Assembly (NCBI GenBank): GCA_945871455.1
Contig: CAMBXJ010000284.1
Span: 1-5,992, forward strand
Direction of reading: 5' to 3'
DNA: 5,992 nt
From: Asaia bogorensis
GTDB taxonomy: Bacteria; Pseudomonadota; Alphaproteobacteria; Acetobacterales; Acetobacteraceae
This document shows positions 5,010-5,992 of the stretch, piece by piece (position 1 is the first letter of the stretch; each line of letters starts with the position of its first letter). The notes beneath the pieces were generated by a model. The model was not told the origin of the DNA, ran no database searches, and saw nothing but the letters and a program-made list of their open reading frames with translations. Both the position numbers and the translations under genes were made by a program.

Positions 5010-5992
5010 ATGGTTGCCAAGACAAATCCGGCGTTCTGGGCCGACCGACGCGTCTTCGTCACGGGCAGCAGCGGCTTCCTTGGCTCCTGGATGGTCAAGG
5101 AACTCAACCGGCTGGGCGCCACCACCATCGGGTTGAGGCGCGATCTTTCGCACCGGTTCGGCAGCGACGATCCAGAAATCGTGCCGCAATTCACCGTCCA
5201 AGGCGCGCTGGAGGATTACGAGACCGTTCTGCGCGCGATCAACGAACATGAAGCCGATACCGTCCTGCATCTCGGCGCGCAACCGATCGTCGGCACCGCG
5301 TTCCGCAATCCGCGTTCCACGTTCGAAGCCAATATCCGCGGCACCTGGCATGTCCTCGACGCGTGCCGGGAGTTGGGCAAGCAAGTGAAGCGCATCGTCG
5401 TCGCGTCATCCGACAAGGCATATGGAGAGGTCGATCGGCTTCCCTATGACGAGTCCATGCCGCTGCAGGGCCGCCACCCGTACGATGCGTCGAAGACCTG
5501 CACCGATATCCTGGCGCAGACCTACCACACCACGTATAAGCTGCCGGTCTGCATTACGCGCGCGGGGAACTTCTTCGGCGGGCGGGATCTGAATTTCAGC
5601 CGCATCGTCCCGGGCACAATTCGGTGGGCCCTGAACGGGGAACAACCCGTTCTGCGCAGCGACGGCACCATGGTGCGCGACTACATCTATGTCCGCGACG
5701 CTGTCCTCGCGTATCTGCTGCTCGCCGAACGGATGGACGATCCGGCGCTGCACGGACATGCGTTTAATTTCAGTGCGGAGCAACCACTATCGGTGATCGA
5801 ATTGGTGGAGCGTATCCTGTTCCTGGCCGGTCGTGCCGACATCAAGCCGATCGTGCTGGGCCAGGCGACGGCGGAAATTCCCCAGCAGTATCTCTCCGCG
5901 GCCAAGGCCCGCACGATGCTCGATTGGGGGCCCGCCTGGACCCTCGATAACGCCCTGACCGAGACAATCGCCTGGTATCGTACCTGGCTTGG
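5010..5992 (+). CDS. NDP-sugar 4,6-dehydratase, RfbG-like (3' end outside window)
   Basis: An extended short-chain dehydrogenase that would convert an NDP-hexose to the NDP-4-keto-6-deoxyhexose using bound NAD(P); 327 codons are visible without a stop, close to the usual 340-360. It opens with FWADRRVFVTGSSGFLGSW, very like the CDP-glucose 4,6-dehydratase start, with the dinucleotide motif GSSGFLG at residues 19-25. Further landmarks: LGAQPIV (88-94), SSDKAYG (133-139), the catalytic pair Tyr158...Lys162 in YDASK, RAGNFFGGRDLNFSRIVPG (184-202), and RDYIYVRDAVLAYLLLAE. The Asp135-Lys136 pair resembles the SDK of RfbG rather than the TDE of RmlB (dTDP-glucose) or the SSE of Gmd (GDP-mannose). 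However, classical RfbG reads GGGDW and RPWQHVLEP where this protein has GGRDLNF and RDYIYVRD. The ATG at 5010 lies 2 bases after the nucleotidyltransferase stop, so translation is probably coupled. NDP-sugar 4,6-dehydratase is secure; CDP-glucose as substrate is an inference. Confidence 0.87.
   Translation, partial: MVAKTNPAFWADRRVFVTGSSGFLGSWMVKELNRLGATTIGLRRDLSHRFGSDDPEIVPQFTVQGALEDYETVLRAINEHEADTVLHLGAQPIVGTAFRNPRSTFEANIRGTWHVLDACRELGKQVKRIVVASSDKAYGEVDRLPYDESMPLQGRHPYDASKTCTDILAQTYHTTYKLPVCITRAGNFFGGRDLNFSRIVPGTIRWALNGEQPVLRSDGTMVRDYIYVRDAVLAYLLLAERMDDPALHGHAFNFSAEQPLSVIELVERILFLAGRADIKPIVLGQATAEIPQQYLSAAKARTMLDWGPAWTLDNALTETIAWYRTWL

Overview
This window is high-GC bacterial DNA with strongly GC-biased third codon positions. 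The gene content (a LivF-type ABC ATPase, a long GST, a luciferase-like monooxygenase and nucleotide-sugar enzymes) suggests an alphaproteobacterium, perhaps of the Rhodospirillales. That placement is an impression from protein style, not a computed result.

Left part (1-2621), metabolic and transport genes: the 3' part of a branched-chain amino-acid-type ABC transporter ATPase (+), then a complete glutathione S-transferase-like gene (+). Converging on the latter across about 83 bp is a luciferase-like (LLM class) oxidoreductase (-), whose true start is well inside a longer open frame.

Middle (2622-4296), about 1.67 kb with little coding: the only convincing gene is a 106-codon minus-strand ORF at 3203-3523, resembling the small helix-hairpin-helix / Cdd1 ('pathogenicity locus') proteins. 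The rest holds several inverted repeats (a perfect 9-bp stem at 2991-3014, an 8-bp arm pair at 3102-3137, overlapping alternative hairpins at 3712-3747), a 12-bp exact direct repeat with a 28-bp period (3674/3702), and shorter repeats. It becomes more AT-rich towards 4260-4282, where -10-like promoter elements sit just before the next gene.

Right part (4297-5992), start of a surface-polysaccharide / nucleotide-sugar operon (+): a sugar-1-phosphate nucleotidyltransferase resembling RfbF (glucose-1-phosphate cytidylyltransferase), followed 2 bp later by an RfbG-like NDP-sugar 4,6-dehydratase that runs off the window. Together they would activate a hexose-1-phosphate and convert the NDP-hexose to the 4-keto-6-deoxy form, the usual entry to deoxy- and dideoxyhexoses of O-antigen or capsule. 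The nucleotidyltransferase is shorter than classical RfbF and the dehydratase departs from classical RfbG motifs, so the nucleotide and sugar used are open.

I found no tRNA, rRNA, CRISPR array, transposase or intact insertion sequence. No complete novel system is evident. The items most worth a second look are the atypical RfbF/RfbG-like pair, the Cdd1-like gene lacking hairpin glycines, and the structured repeats between divergent genes.
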